DNA from: Diadophis punctatus similis
Taxonomy: Eukaryota; Chordata; Lepidosauria; Squamata; Dipsadidae
Length of the DNA stretch: 64,000 bases
Assembly (NCBI GenBank): GCA_023053685.1
Contig: JALIGW010000004.1
Coordinates: 83,882,154 to 83,946,153 of the forward strand
Direction of reading: 5' to 3'
The notes under the pieces are model-generated. The model was given only the letters and a program-made list of their open reading frames with translations. It was not told where the DNA came from and did no database searches. The stretch's first letter is position 1; the number at the start of each line of letters is the position of its first letter. A program made the translations under genes and the position numbers. Below are positions 9,861-20,155 of the stretch, piece by piece.

Positions 9861-10541
9861 AGTCTTCCAATCTTCCATCATTTTCCCAAATATTCTGGTT
9901 TGGGTTCAAGCACTGTTTGAATCAGGACCTTTCGGCTGGTAGAACCAGTTTTCCTTTCAAGGAATATGATTTCATATTCCAAGGAATATGATTTCCCAAT
10001 TCAAGGGCTGCATTTGGTCTTTTTTGCATTCATGCTTGGGGGCACCCTGTGGCTCAGACAAACATTGATTTTTAACTTCATTTAGGCCTAATAAAAATCC
10101 AATGATTACATTCCAGGCATCTATTTAAGAGGTTCCTCCTTCTGTGACAGCAGCTGGCAAGCCTTGTCTCGACTGGGCATGTAGACAGAGTCAGGTTTAC
10201 TTAACAGATGGGATGTGAGGCTAGATTGGAAAAATCAAAACGTATCCTGAAAAAAAAATCAAGACGGCGAACCATTTCCCTACTTTTGTCATCCCCCACA
10301 AAAAATAACCTGGAGATTCAAGGTGTCAAAAACCCAAGAGCTGTCAATCAGGACCTTGCTTATATCTAATGTTTGGTCGAGTATCATGGCTATCGATGTT
10401 TCTCCAGGAAAGTCCAGATTGTTTTGCAGTGTCGAAACTGTAAAGGCAGTGTAACACTTTTGCAATTCATTTTTCCTCATCCGCAAAATTGTTAAGTACG
10501 TGGACCCTCCAAAGTTGATGAAATGCTAATCATTACGGCTT
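9861..10541. other. No recognised feature
   Basis: About 680 bp. The sequence GGAATATGATTTC occurs twice in close succession (9960-9996), a small local duplication. No repeat family or gene is recognised. Confidence 0.3.
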
Positions 10542-10556
10542 CCCCATCTTTCGTAG

Positions 10557-10910
10557 GTAAAGGCAAAGGTAAAGGTTCCCCCGCACATGCGTGCTAGTCG
10601 TTCCCGACTCTAGGGGGTGGTGCTCATCTCCGTTTCTAAGCCGAGGAGCCAGCGCTGTCCGAAGACGTCCCCATGGTCATGTGGCCGGCATGACTCAACG
10701 CTGGAGGTGCACAGAGCGCTGTTACCTTCCCACCAAAGGTGGTCCCTATTTTTCTACTTGCATTTTTTACGTGCTTTCGAACTGCTAGGTTGGCAGAAGC
10801 TGGGGCAAGTAACGGGAGCTCACTCCGTTACGTGGCGCTAGGGATTCGAACCGCTGAACTGCCAACCTTTCATCGACAAGCTCAGCATCTTAGCTACTGA
10901 GCCACCGCAT
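10557..10910 (-). mobile_element. Sauria-type (ACA) tRNA SINE, full length
   Basis: On the minus strand it begins with a tRNA-like head (TGGCTCAGTAGCTAAGATG A-box region and GGTTCGAATCCCTAGC B box) and ends in a BovB-like tail with ACCTTTACC-type repeats. It is flanked by a 15-16 bp duplication, CCCCATCTTTCGTAG (10542-10556) versus CCCCATCTTTCCTACG (10911-10926). SINE transcription would use the internal pol III boxes and mobilisation a BovB LINE; this follows from the family. Confidence 0.93.
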
Positions 10911-10926
10911 CCCCATCTTTCCTACG

Positions 10927-11455
10927 TACTGCAAAATCCACGGGGGAAGCCAACAGTGGGGGGAAATGACACAATTGAAGCCCCACCTTCAATTACACAC
11001 TTGCGAAAGGGGCCAGGGATTCTTGAGTGTGGTTGTCATCTTGCCTTTTTTGACCTCCTCTCCTTCCGTGGGTGCTGTTCTCCCACGAGAACAAATATTG
11101 GTGTGCTGTGTTCACTGCTGTATGGGCAGTGAAAGACACTTGGCAGTAAGAGACACGGGGAGATATCCTGAATCATTTAATCTTACAGCCAAAAGCTCTC
11201 GAGCAAAGCTGAGTATAATTGTAAGCTTAAGACTTGAAATTGAATATAAAATGCGAGAATAAGGAATTAGGGATGCAATCGACAAAGGTTTTAAACTGCC
11301 TCTCTTTGTCGCAGTATTGGTCCAGTAAAATATGGCAACCCTATTTTATTGTGGATCCATCATGGTAAAACAGAAGAAAATACACCTTAGGGACCCATTT
11401 CGCATTCCCCGAGCTTCTTAATTGCATTCTCTGAAATCACTTTCCCTGGGCTTAA
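10927..11455. other. No recognised feature
   Basis: About 530 bp with no identifiable repeat or coding region. Confidence 0.3.
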
Positions 11456-11780
11456 AGAGTTTTAATCATTGTATTTATAAAGCAAAAAGGAAAGAAAGAA
11501 AGCAAAAAGGAAGAGAAATACAAAGGAGGAGGAGGAAGAAGAGGAAGAGGAAGAGAAGGGAGAAGAAGAAGGACAAGGAGAGGGAAGGAGGAAGAGGAGG
11601 AGAAGGGAGTGGGAAGGAGAAGGAGGGAGGAGGAGGAGGAAGAGGAGAAGGGAGAAGAAGAAGGACAAGGAGAGGGAAGGAGGAAGAGGAGGAGAAGGGA
11701 GAGGGAAGAAGGAGAAAGGGGAGGAGGAGGAGGAGGAGGAGGAGGAGAAGAAGAAGAAACAACAACAACAACAACAACAA
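11456..11780. repeat. Purine-rich (GGA/GAA)n block with (CAA)n end
   Basis: Starts TTTTAATCATTGTATTTATA then AAGCAAAAAGGAAAG, passes through GAGGAAGAGGAGG-type irregular repeats with an approximately 75-bp near-duplicate (11560-11620 versus 11655-11700), and ends with about 8 CAA units. The left edge matches 6870-6950. Confidence 0.85.
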
Positions 11781-11871
11781 GATACTTGCTTGTCTATTCA
11801 TGTCATATTATCCCAGTCAATTATTTAATATTTAAGTCAATAACAAGAAGAAAGAAGTAAGAAATAAAATA

Positions 11872-12106
11872 TGTGGCCGGCATGCCTAAATGCCAAAGGC
11901 GCACAGAACGCTGTTACCTTCCCACCAAAGGTGATCCCTATTTTTCTACTTGCATTTTTTACGTGCTTTCGAACTATTAGGTTGGCAGAAGCTGGGGCAA
12001 GTAACGGGAGCTCACTCCGTTAGCAGCGCTAGGGATTCGAACCGCCAAACTGCTGACCTTTCTGATCGACAAGCTCAGCGTCTTAGCCACCGCGCCACTG
12101 CGTCCC
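11872..12106 (-). mobile_element. Sauria-type tRNA SINE, 3'-truncated
   Basis: The minus strand reads the tRNA-like head near 12106 (GGTGGCTAAGACGCTGAGC, GGTTCGAATCCCTAGCGC) and continues to the CATGCCGGCCACAT segment. It lacks the terminal part with the BovB-like tail that is present at 10557 and 27517. Confidence 0.88.
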
Positions 12107-12622
12107 CCTATTTTTTTTACTTCTTTTTTACTTCTTTTTTACTTTACTTTATTTTTATTTCATATTTCTAAATCTCCCGTCACCCTCAGAGAGAGGTGTA
12201 CAATCTAACATAACCGATGAATAAAGCAATGTAGAAAAATTAAATTGGGGTTAAAAAATGTTACAGTGATAGAATAATGACAATCAAACATCCAAAGGGA
12301 AAAGGTCTTTTTTTAAAAAAATTAGTGCTTACCTGATCCAGGAAAGAGGAACAAAAATTATGGGCTCAGAAGAATGGCTAGGCTGTCAGGAACAACAATC
12401 TACCAACTGCACTGTTGTGTTTGTAGACTATATTAGGCCAAAATTAAATAAATTCCGTGGTAAAACCTGTCTGTGTCTTCATTTATTGTGAGAAGTTGCC
12501 ACTGTGGTTGGTTTAAGGCTTAGTAGTCCATCTTGTAAAGCCAGCAGTGACATAGTAAACAGATTGACCTTCAAAGTATTACCACTTGCAAGGTTAGGCA
12601 GATATCATGGGGAAAGGTCAGA
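12107..12622. other. No recognised feature
   Basis: About 515 bp starting with a T-rich stretch (12110-12160). No gene or known repeat is recognised. Confidence 0.3.
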
Positions 12623-12624
12623 AG

Positions 12625-13160
12625 AACAGAATTACAGAATTGGAAGGGACTTTGGAGGTCTTCTAGTCCTACCCTCTCCCATTTCAGACAAATGGCTGTC
12701 CAATCACTTCTTAAAAGCCTCCAATCAGAGGTGGGTTCCTGCCGGAGCTGCCCAATACACAGCTCCGGTAGGGAGCGGCAGATTTCGCAACTGCTCCTCT
12801 CTGCCAGTTCACCATGCGCGTAACCATTTTTTCCCGTGATTTTGGGGTGGTTTTGCTTTTGTGCATGCGCAGAAGCAAAATTGCGCCAAAATCTTGCGAA
12901 GGGACGCGTGTGAGATTTTGGCGCGATTTTGCCTCCGCGCATGCGCGGAAGCAAAATTGCACCAAAATCTCTCGAGTGCACGCATCCCCTCGTGAGATTT
13001 CGGCGCGATTTTGCTTCCGAGCATGCGCAGAAGCAAAATCACACGAGGGGGCGCACGAGCGTAGCGAGCACGCGCCCCCTGAAGCATGGAGATGCGCGTG
13101 CATGGCTCCGGCAGCGAGGTAAGTGAGCAACCCGCCCCTGCCTCCAATGTTGGAGCACCC
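12625..13160 (-). mobile_element. CR1 LINE 3' end split by a hAT MITE
   Basis: CR1 3' terminus (AGAATTGGAAGGGACTTTGG) and part of the ORF tail run to 12725. Sequence resumes at 13141 with CCTCCAATGTTGGAGCACCC. The intervening 12726-13140 is a MITE with a perfect 8-bp duplication. Confidence 0.9.
12726..13140 (+). mobile_element. hAT-type MITE, CpG-rich, in CR1
   Basis: Begins CAGAGGTGGGTTCC and ends AACCCGCCCCTG. Flanked by an exact 8-bp duplication, CCTCCAAT, at 12718-12725 and 13141-13148. The interior has four or five imperfect tandem copies of a GCGCATGCGCAGAAGCAAAA-type block. The overlapping 100-140-residue frames here are products of this internal repetition. Confidence 0.92.
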
Positions 13161-13192
13161 ACAACTTCTGAAGGCAGCTTGTTCCCCTGAAT

Positions 13193-13345
13193 AATAGGAT
13201 AACAGAGAGTTGGAAGGGACCTTGGAGGTCTTCTAGTCCAACCCCCTGTTCAGGCAGGAAACTTTCTCCCATTTCAGGCAAATGGCTGTCCAATCTCTTC
13301 TTAAAAGCCTCCAATGTTGGAGCACCCACAACTTCTGTAGACCGG
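13193..13345 (-). mobile_element. Second CR1 LINE 3' fragment
   Basis: GGATAACAGAGAGTTGGAAG through AGCACCCACAACTTCTG, reverse complement of CR1. It lies 30 bp from the CR1 at 12625-13160 in the same orientation. Confidence 0.88.
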
Positions 13346-13990
13346 TCTGTGTGTGTTGGTTATATACCGCTAAGTCAGATTTCAGAAGAATTCAGATTTA
13401 CTCCAGACTGACCCAATTATTAAACTCATAGCATTATTTAAATATTTGCCAGGGAGGAATGAGGAATGAGGGATTGATGTTCAGTCCAGGAAACAAAAGC
13501 AGTGTGAAAAGCTGTACATTTATTGGAAAGGAAGTTTTAGACAGAAAGAGTAATTGTCTCCAAGATCACAACTGCAACAACCTCCTATATAATTTGCAAG
13601 CCTTCAAGAGTCAACCCTGAGTCTGAAATTTTAATGGTCATTTGGGTGGAAAACTGCCTGAGGGCCTCTGACACAAATGTTAACCTTCTGGACCGAGAAA
13701 TTTAGGAAGAAAGATGGTTTTAGAAAATAACTGTCAAATGTAGAAGTTTTTAAGGCCGTATTCCCTCTTATGGGAAGAAAAATGAGCAGGAAGCAATCTG
13801 CTAGATGTTTATGGCTATTTCCTTGGTAATTCATTCATCTTATAATATATTTCTTAACTTGCTAACCAGCTACCTATCCAGAAGAGTTCTCCAGAGGCCC
13901 TGCCTTTGGGAAAGATGAGAGTTTTAGAAATGATTCGAAGAAATGTTGTGCAGCACAGTTCAGATGTGGGAATGATGTATCGGGCAATAA
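13346..13990. other. No recognised feature
   Basis: About 645 bp with no repeat family or gene identified. Confidence 0.3.
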
Positions 13991-14424
13991 AGCTACAACA
14001 TCAACAAAGATTTTGAACGGGAGGAGTTCAAAAAATTAGAAATAGAATTACAAAGAAACCCACAAGATATAATGATCAGAGAAAAAATGGACCTACAAAG
14101 ACATAAAATAAACATAATAAAAATGAAGAGCTAGCTTATAAAATAAAATCAATGAAACAAAACTTTTTTGAAAATGCGAATAAACCAGGGTGCTGGTTGA
14201 CCTTTGAAAGAAAAAGAAAAGAAGTTAATTAATCAATTGATAGACTCTGAAAGAAAGATATATTATCAAAATAAAGAAAAGAAGAAACTAGTGGAAAACT
14301 ATTACAAGCAACTATATCAACAAGAAGTAGTAGAAGATGGAAAGATAAAACAATATTTGGAAAGAGCTAAAATACCAAAAATACCTGAGAACTTTTTAAA
14401 AAAAGACTAGAAGAGAGAATAACA

Positions 14425-15309
14425 ATGATGGAAGTGACAGAAGGAATTAAAAGGCAGAAGAATGGGAAAACACCGGGACCTGATGAATTGCCAGCAGAAC
14501 TATACAAAACCTTACAGGATGTATTAAATAATACATTATTGGAAGTATTTAATGATTTAATGTTAAAGGCTAAAACACAGAACTCATGGGCAGAGGCATA
14601 TATAACTCTTATACCCAAAGAAGAGGTAGATCTTCAACAAGTAAAGAACTATAGACCAATTTCTCTACTGAATGCGGATTATAAATTTTTTGCATCAATA
14701 ACGGCGGAAAGACTAAAGAGACTATTGAATGAATTTATTCATACAGACCAAAATGGATTTTTACCAAAAACGCAAATAAGAGACAATATGCGAACAATAT
14801 TAAATACACTGGAATATTATGAAGCACATCCAGAGAAACAAATGGCATTATTGTTTTTAGACGCACAGAAGGCCTTCGATAATGTAAATTGGAAATCTAT
14901 GATAATGCAACTACAAATGATGGATTTTGGGGGAAAGTTTGTAAATGTGGTTAAAACTGTATATAATGATCAATCAGCTAAAGTGATAGTTAATGGTGAA
15001 ATGACAGAAAAAGTGAATATCAGAAAAGGTACCAGACAAGGATGCCCGCTGCCTCCACTACTGTTTATTTTAACATTAGAGATTCTAAATAGAAAGATAA
15101 GACAGGATGAGGAAATAAAGGGAATGAAAATTAGAAAAGAAGAATTTAAATTACAAGCATTTGCGGATGATTTGGTGTTTATTATGGAAGATCCAGTAGA
15201 AACAGGCCCAAGATTAATGAGGCAAATAGAGCAATATGGAGAAGAGGCAGGGCTGAAAATCAATAAGGATAAGATAAAAATAATAGTAAAAAATGTGACG
15301 GAAAAATGA
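14425..15309 (+). pseudogene. L1 reverse transcriptase domain, truncated
   Basis: A 294-residue frame. It contains KTPGPDELPAELYK (15-28), NYRPISLLN (75-83), DAQKAFDNV with a catalytic-type Asp (146-154), GTRQGCPLPPLLF (202-214; the usual Ser after PL is Pro here) and the catalytic FADDLVF box (246-252). In live L1 this enzyme performs target-primed reverse transcription. The frame ends at an in-frame TGA at 15307-15309 and continues in the same frame from 15322, so it is a nonsense-interrupted relic. The start is just the first Met after an upstream frameshift. Confidence 0.9.
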
Positions 15310-15796
15310 AAGAGTAAAATAGTGGAACAGCTGGACATACAAATAGTAAAGAAAGTAAAGTATTTGGGTATCCAATTATCAGCTAGATGTGCAACAATAA
15401 AAGAAGATAATTATTACAAATTGAGAAATCAAATTGAGATTGACTTAGAGAAGTGGAAAAACCTACAATTATCACTAATGGGAAGAATAGCGTTAATTAA
15501 AATGAATATTTTGCCATGAATTTTATTCTTATTCCAGACAATACCGATAAAATTGGAGAAAAAAATATTTTGAAGGACTGAATAGAATAATATGGAAATC
15601 CATATGGCAAGGGAAGAAAGCAAGAATAAATGTTAAAATGTTGCAGGATATAAGACATAGAGGGGGGTTCGGTCTACCAAATTGGGAGATTTACTACTGG
15701 TTGAAGGAATGGAATTTATTGAGAAATGTAAGGTTGTTAACTTTGGAAGGACATGATTTGCAATTAGGATGGCATGCATTCTTATGGTACGGGAAA

Positions 15797-16023
15797 ATAG
15801 CAATAGCACTTTTCTTATATACCGCTTCATAGTGCTTTACAGCACTCTCTAAGCGGTTTACAGAGTTCAGCATATTGCCCCCAACAATCTGGGTCCTCAT
15901 TTTACCGACCTCGGAAGGATGGAAGGCTGAGTCAACCTTGAGCCTAGTGAGATTTGAACAGCTGAACTGTTGAACTAGCAGTCAGCCTGCAATGGCTGCA
16001 TTTAACCACGGCACCACTTCAGC
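15797..16023 (-). mobile_element. tRNA-derived SINE (CGCTTCATAGTGC family) inside L1
   Basis: On the minus strand: tRNA-like head (a degenerate A box and GTTCAAATCTCAC B box), body AATGAGGACCCAGATTGTTG, and tail GAAGCGGTATATAAG ... GTGCTATTGC. It interrupts L1 ORF2 between WYGK and the IRNSLL motif. Relatives: 20245, 25066, 44701 and 56751. Confidence 0.88.
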
Positions 16024-16130
16024 TGAATACGTTCATATTTCCAGAGACATCATATAAGAAATAGCTTATTAAGATGTGGGAGAAAGTAAAAGAAAAGCAC
16101 TACAGAGAAATACCAATGTGGCTTTCAACT

Positions 16131-16229
16131 AGAGAATAGAATAGAATAGAATAGAATAGAATAGAATAGAATAGAATAGAATAGAATAGAATAGAATAGA
16201 ATAGAATAGAATAGAATAGAATAGAATTC
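16131..16229. repeat. (AATAG)n tail of LINE
   Basis: About 20 units of the pentamer, nearly pure, directly joined to the 3' end of the LINE at 16230-16650. Confidence 0.95.
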
Positions 16230-16652
16230 TTTATTGGCCAAGTGTGATTGGACACACAAGGAATTTGTCTTTGGTGCATATGCTCTCAGTGTACATAAAA
16301 GAAAAGATACATTTGTCAAGAATGGTTGTCATAGGGTTCAAGTAAGCAATCAGGAAACAACCAATATTAATATGAATCGTAAGGATACAAGCAACAAGTT
16401 ACAGTCATACAGTCATAAGTGGGAGGAGATGGGTGATAGGAACGATGAGAAAAACTAATAGTAATAGTAATGCAGCCTAGTGAATAGTTTGACAGTGTTG
16501 AGGGAATTATTTGTTTAGCAGAGTGATGGCGTTCGGGAAAAAACTGTTCTTGTGTCTAGTTGTCTTTGTGTGCAGTGCTCTATAGCGACGTTTTGAGGGT
16601 AGGAGTTGAAACAGTTTATGTCCAGGATGCGAGGGGTCAGTAAATATTTTGA
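16230..16652 (-). mobile_element. CR1/L2-group LINE with (AATAG)n 3' tail
   Basis: The plus strand has TTCTTTATTGGCCAAGTGTG immediately after (AATAG)n. The minus strand encodes the tail IFTDPSHPGHKLFQLLPS, RYRALHTKTTRHKNSFFPNA typical of the C-terminus of such LINEs. Literature on snakes describes this 3'-end microsatellite seeding. 5'-truncated. Other copies: 43405-43872 and 54951-55712. Confidence 0.88.
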
Positions 16653-16654
16653 GC

Positions 16655-16724
16655 GAATGCTGGCTGGGGAATTCTGGGAGTTGAAGTCCAGATATCTTCA
16701 AGTTGCCAAGGTTGGGAAACACTG
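16655..16724 (-). mobile_element. hAT-type element fragment
   Basis: ATTCTGGGAGTTGAAGTCCA followed by GCCAAGGTTGGGAAACACTG, the right half of the family seen complete at 39785-40577. The left half is missing. Confidence 0.6.
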
Positions 16725-17458
16725 CTCTAGAAAAACCGTATTTAGTTTTTCTGAGATCTTCTAAGATCATAAATGACCAATGGTGGAAGAGAGAGAGAGG
16801 GGCAAGGGACCAAATGTCTATTGAGCCATTACAGCACATATCTCATATATTATATATTTGTGCCCAATCACTTTCATCTTTTTCGTCATTATGACTAGTA
16901 GCTCATTTCCACAGCCAAGAGATTGCTACCTCCTGTACTGTAATATAACCAGCAAATTTCTACTGGGGAAGCCTATATTGAATTAATATACATACTTAGA
17001 GCCATGACTCAAACTTGAAATATACACAAGAGGATCTTAAAACAATGTGCTAACATGTGTCCTAATCAATTAAGCCCACTCACCATAGATAGAACAATCT
17101 CATCCCATTAAAAACCCTTTTAATGACAGAGAAAGAGCACGCGGAATCAAATTGTACTAGTTACTTCCTTGGGGAGTAGCAAAAATTACAACAAATTGAC
17201 TATTTATCTGGGAAAATTAGAAATCCAATAGAAAGTATGAAATTGAGAGTGACATGGACATTAAATGGAAGCATCCAATTAGGGTAGCTGTGTGCAGAGT
17301 GCCTGCTGATAAAGAGTTTCTTGTAGAATTCAAGTCTTTGTAGGCTTGGCTGGTAGGTTTGACGGGTGATTGATGTATCTGCTTTTTTATTCTTTTTCTG
17401 GAATGATGGAATGATCCTGAAGAGGATTTGCTGAAGACCGGCTAGAGGCAAAAGGAGG
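16725..17458. other. No recognised feature
   Basis: About 730 bp of AT-rich sequence; no gene or repeat family identified. Confidence 0.3.
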
Positions 17459-17461
17459 GGG

Positions 17462-17493
<32 letters not shown>

Positions 17494-17761
17494 CAGAGAG
17501 ACAGAGAGACAGAGAGAGGGGGGACAGAGAGAGAGACAGAGAGGGGGGACAGAGAGAGAGAGACAGAGACAAGAGACAGAGAGAGAGACAGAGAGAGATG
17601 GAGACAGAGACGGACAGAGACAGAGAGAAAGAGACAGAGACAGAGACAGATTGAGAGAGAGAGAGAGAGGAAGAGAAAGACAGGCAGAGAGACAGAGAGA
17701 GAGAGAGAAAGAAAGAGGGAGACACAGAGAGAGACACAGACAGAGAGAGACAGAGAGAGAA

Positions 17762-17792
<31 letters not shown>

Positions 17793-17937
17793 CAGAGAAA
17801 GAGAAAGAGGTACAGAGAGGAAGAGAGGAAGAGACAGAGAGAGACAGACAGACAGAGAGAGAGAGAGACAGAGAGAGAAAGAGAGAGAGGGACACACACA
17901 GAGAGACAGAGTCAGAGAGAGAGACAGAGAGAGAGAA
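17459..17937. repeat. (GA)n/(GACAGA)n satellite-like block
   Basis: About 480 bp of GAGA with interspersed GACAGA, AAAGA and GGGGGACAGA variants. GGGGGACAGAGAGAGAGAC recurs at about 27-bp spacing near 17519-17560. The Ser/Leu-rich frames of 150-300 residues across it are translations of the repeat. Confidence 0.95.
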
Positions 17938-18061
17938 TTGGGATAGAACAGTGAAAGAAGTCTTAAGAGGGAGGCTAGAGACTCTGCAGAGAAGGTAAGA
18001 ATATGTGTACCACTTCAAATTGGCAGAAGAAGAAGAGAGGTTTTTGCTAAGTTCCAGCTGT

Positions 18062-18609
18062 CTGTCATGCCCCTGTCGGAGTCTGACTCTGCTGCGGAAG
18101 ATGAGCTGGGACAAGAACTGACAGCGAATGAGAGGGCAGCTCTGTTGGCCTTGGAGGAAACTGGGGAAGGGCAGAGTCAGGCCAGGCCAGGCTGTTTGGA
18201 ATTAGCAAGGCCTGCAGGCAGGCAGAAACAGAGCTCAGCCGAGAAGCAGGAACCACCTCCTTCTGTTGCAAGAGCTTGGAGAGTGCAGAGGAGGCGGGAT
18301 CAGCTCAAACCGAGGAGGCCACTTACGAGGCCAGCTTCACCAGGCACACCTGGGGAATGAGACTTAAGGAGACGCTGTGGGAAGGGGCATTTGTCAGGAA
18401 CAAACGCTGAGCTCCTGGACGTTTGAATTTGCATTCCTGTGTTGCATTCTGGACTGATTATCTGTATCTTTTGCCCCCTGAACTCCTTGCTTTGTTCTTG
18501 TTTTGCTAGATAAATTTGGGATTTATTGCCGTGCAGCCTTGTGACAAAGGCTGTTTGAGGTTTGTTTGGGGGAGACTTGGAGCACTAAAAGGGCCGGTTT
18601 GAAATGTCA
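18062..18609 (+). mobile_element. Possible solo LTR or other insertion
   Basis: A GC-richer stretch (TGTCATGCCCCTGTCGGAGT at its start) is bounded by the 7-mer CAGCTGT at 18055-18061 and 18608-18614. It has TGT at the left end and TGTCA near the right. A 97-residue open frame (18067-18360) is compositionally biased (Glu, Ala, Arg, Pro) and matches nothing I know. The exact ends do not give clean TG...CA, so the LTR interpretation is tentative. Confidence 0.35.
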
Positions 18610-18614
18610 GCTGT

Positions 18615-19030
18615 TTGTGTTATCTCTGTGCCGTGCCCTGGGTCATCATGCTGTCTTCTCTTACTGTCCCTGGTCCACCATGGTTTCTTGAAAACAGCCA
18701 CTTGTAACTTCATGTTCTTGGCTATCATTTCTTTAGTTTTGCTTTGGGAGAAAACAGAAGATGGACCTGTGAGACATTACAGACTGTTTCCTAGGAAGGT
18801 CCTTGAAAATTAGAAACACCCAACAGCCCAGAGAGATGAACATTCAACTGACAGCAACCAAGAGACCATAGCCTGGATCATATTTTGATTGGATTTCATC
18901 CAACAAAATCAGAAGACTTCTAGGAAGATATGGGTCCTTTGCTTGATCGAGTCATTAACTGGGAAACCCATTCTTGACTAGTGTGGCCCATGATCAGAGC
19001 AACTGATAAGTTGATCGGCCAGGTATCTCA
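18615..19030. other. No recognised feature
   Basis: About 415 bp, no repeat family or gene recognised. Confidence 0.25.
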
Positions 19031-19545
19031 GTGGTGAAATCCAATTTTTTTACTATTGGTTAGAACCCTGTTCAAACGATTGGGTGTGTTAATATATGAT
19101 TAAGCCACAAATCATTGTTATGTGTATATTGCTTTAAATGCATTGTGGATGATTACTATATAAGCAAGCAAGAGAGCATGGTCAGTATTGTTGATGGTTT
19201 ATGGTTGATGGTTTATGGTTGGTGGTTGTGTTTGATGGTGTGTTCCGGATTGAAGATTCTCTGCTGCTTTACTGATGAGTAGATTACTTTATGACTGTGT
19301 GGAATTGCTGTGAAAAGAAGAGTAACTATCTGTGATAGTATAGAGTTAAGTGATAGCTGTAATCTTTGTTTGTGAGTTAAAACAAAGATAGGCAAGAAGA
19401 AGAAACTTCGCATTGACTGAATAATTGTGTATGACTTGGACTTCCTATTTAACTTTGCTACTATTCAAGTAAAAACTATTTTGTACATACTAAAAATATT
19501 CTGTTTATTGACTGAATAGCATTCATATCAAACTGCAACACCATT
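19031..19545 (+). mobile_element. MITE start joined to an LTR-like segment
   Basis: CAGTGGTGAAATCC (19031) is the left end of a hAT MITE, but after about 55 bp it is replaced by AT-rich sequence. This includes a TATA-like ACTATATAAGCAAGC near 19157, short tandem TTGATGGTTTATGG repeats (19190-19225), and an end GCAACA near 19542. This could be an LTR inserted in the MITE. No duplication was found, and the MITE's right half is not seen. Confidence 0.35.
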
Positions 19546-19603
19546 ACTACAACACATTTCGCTGGGTATGTGCTTAACAGCACAATAACTCCTTAACAAA
19601 CAG

Positions 19604-19752
19604 CTTGCCTTCAGAAGTTGTGGTTGCTCCAACACTGGAGGTTTTTAAGAAGAGATTGGACAACCATTTGTCTGAAATGTTATAGGGTCTCCTGCCTGAG
19701 CAGGGGGTTGGACTAGAAGACCTCCAAGGTCCCTTCCAACGCTCTGTTATTC
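19604..19752 (+). mobile_element. CR1 LINE 3' end
   Basis: Plus-strand CR1 tail: CAGAAGTTGTGGTTGCTCCA, then AAGAAGAGATTGGACAACC, then the 3' terminus GGTCCCTTCCAACGCTCTGT. 5'-truncated. Confidence 0.9.
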
Positions 19753-20155
19753 TGTTATCCAGTTTTTTGCCTATGTTACTGTCCATTTAATACCAGGAGG
19801 AACTCTTTAGAAGGAGACAACGGTAAGTCACATCTTCCCTGTTGCCAGGAAAAACTGCACACTTATGTATGCCTCATCATCATCAAGAGAAGGCCTCCGG
19901 AGTATCTTGACTTTTCAAATTCTCAAAATATCCGTATTATCAGTGAAGTGGAATGTTTTCATGTAAGCCTCTGAAGGGGAGGGAAAAAAACACAACACTT
20001 GATCTGGTGAACGGAATCTTGTCAGGCCAAACGCAGGAACATGAGTCAGAGAAGAGCTGATAAAGGACCTATTCTTCAAAACAAGCTTCTCAGAAATCCC
20101 TTGTCTGCCCCAGAACTTCCCTCTGGGGATAAATATTTAATATTTGCTTCATTAA
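19753..20155. other. No recognised feature
   Basis: About 400 bp, nothing recognised. Confidence 0.25.

Larger units (their letters stand above)
14000..16130 (+). mobile_element. L1 LINE ORF2 relic split by a SINE
   Basis: The plus strand encodes successive pieces of L1 ORF2: a linker (about 14010-14410), the reverse transcriptase (14425-15309), post-RT sequence KVKYLGIQLS...KWKNLQLSLMGRIALIKMNILP (15322-15519), and LPNWEIYYW...WHAFLWYGK (15638-15796). After a SINE (15797-16023), sequence resumes with IRNSLLRCG and YREIPMWLS-type L1 motifs up to 16130. Stops and frame changes separate the pieces. The 5' endonuclease domain is missing and the 3' end is cut by an (AATAG)n LINE. Confidence 0.88.

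Noticed and set aside
10557..10910. tRNA gene in the SINE heads (also 27517, 36152, 45003)
   Set aside because: A and B boxes are present but cloverleaf pairing is degraded and each is joined to SINE body and tail.
12571..13162. Several overlapping 100-140-residue frames on both strands
   Set aside because: They arise from CpG-rich tandem blocks inside a hAT MITE with 8-bp duplications.
17200..18114. 304-residue Ser/Leu-rich frame and companions
   Set aside because: Translation of the (GA)n/(GACAGA)n block.
18067..18360. 97-residue Glu/Ala/Pro-rich protein
   Set aside because: No domain recognised, biased composition, and it lies in a putative LTR-like insertion.
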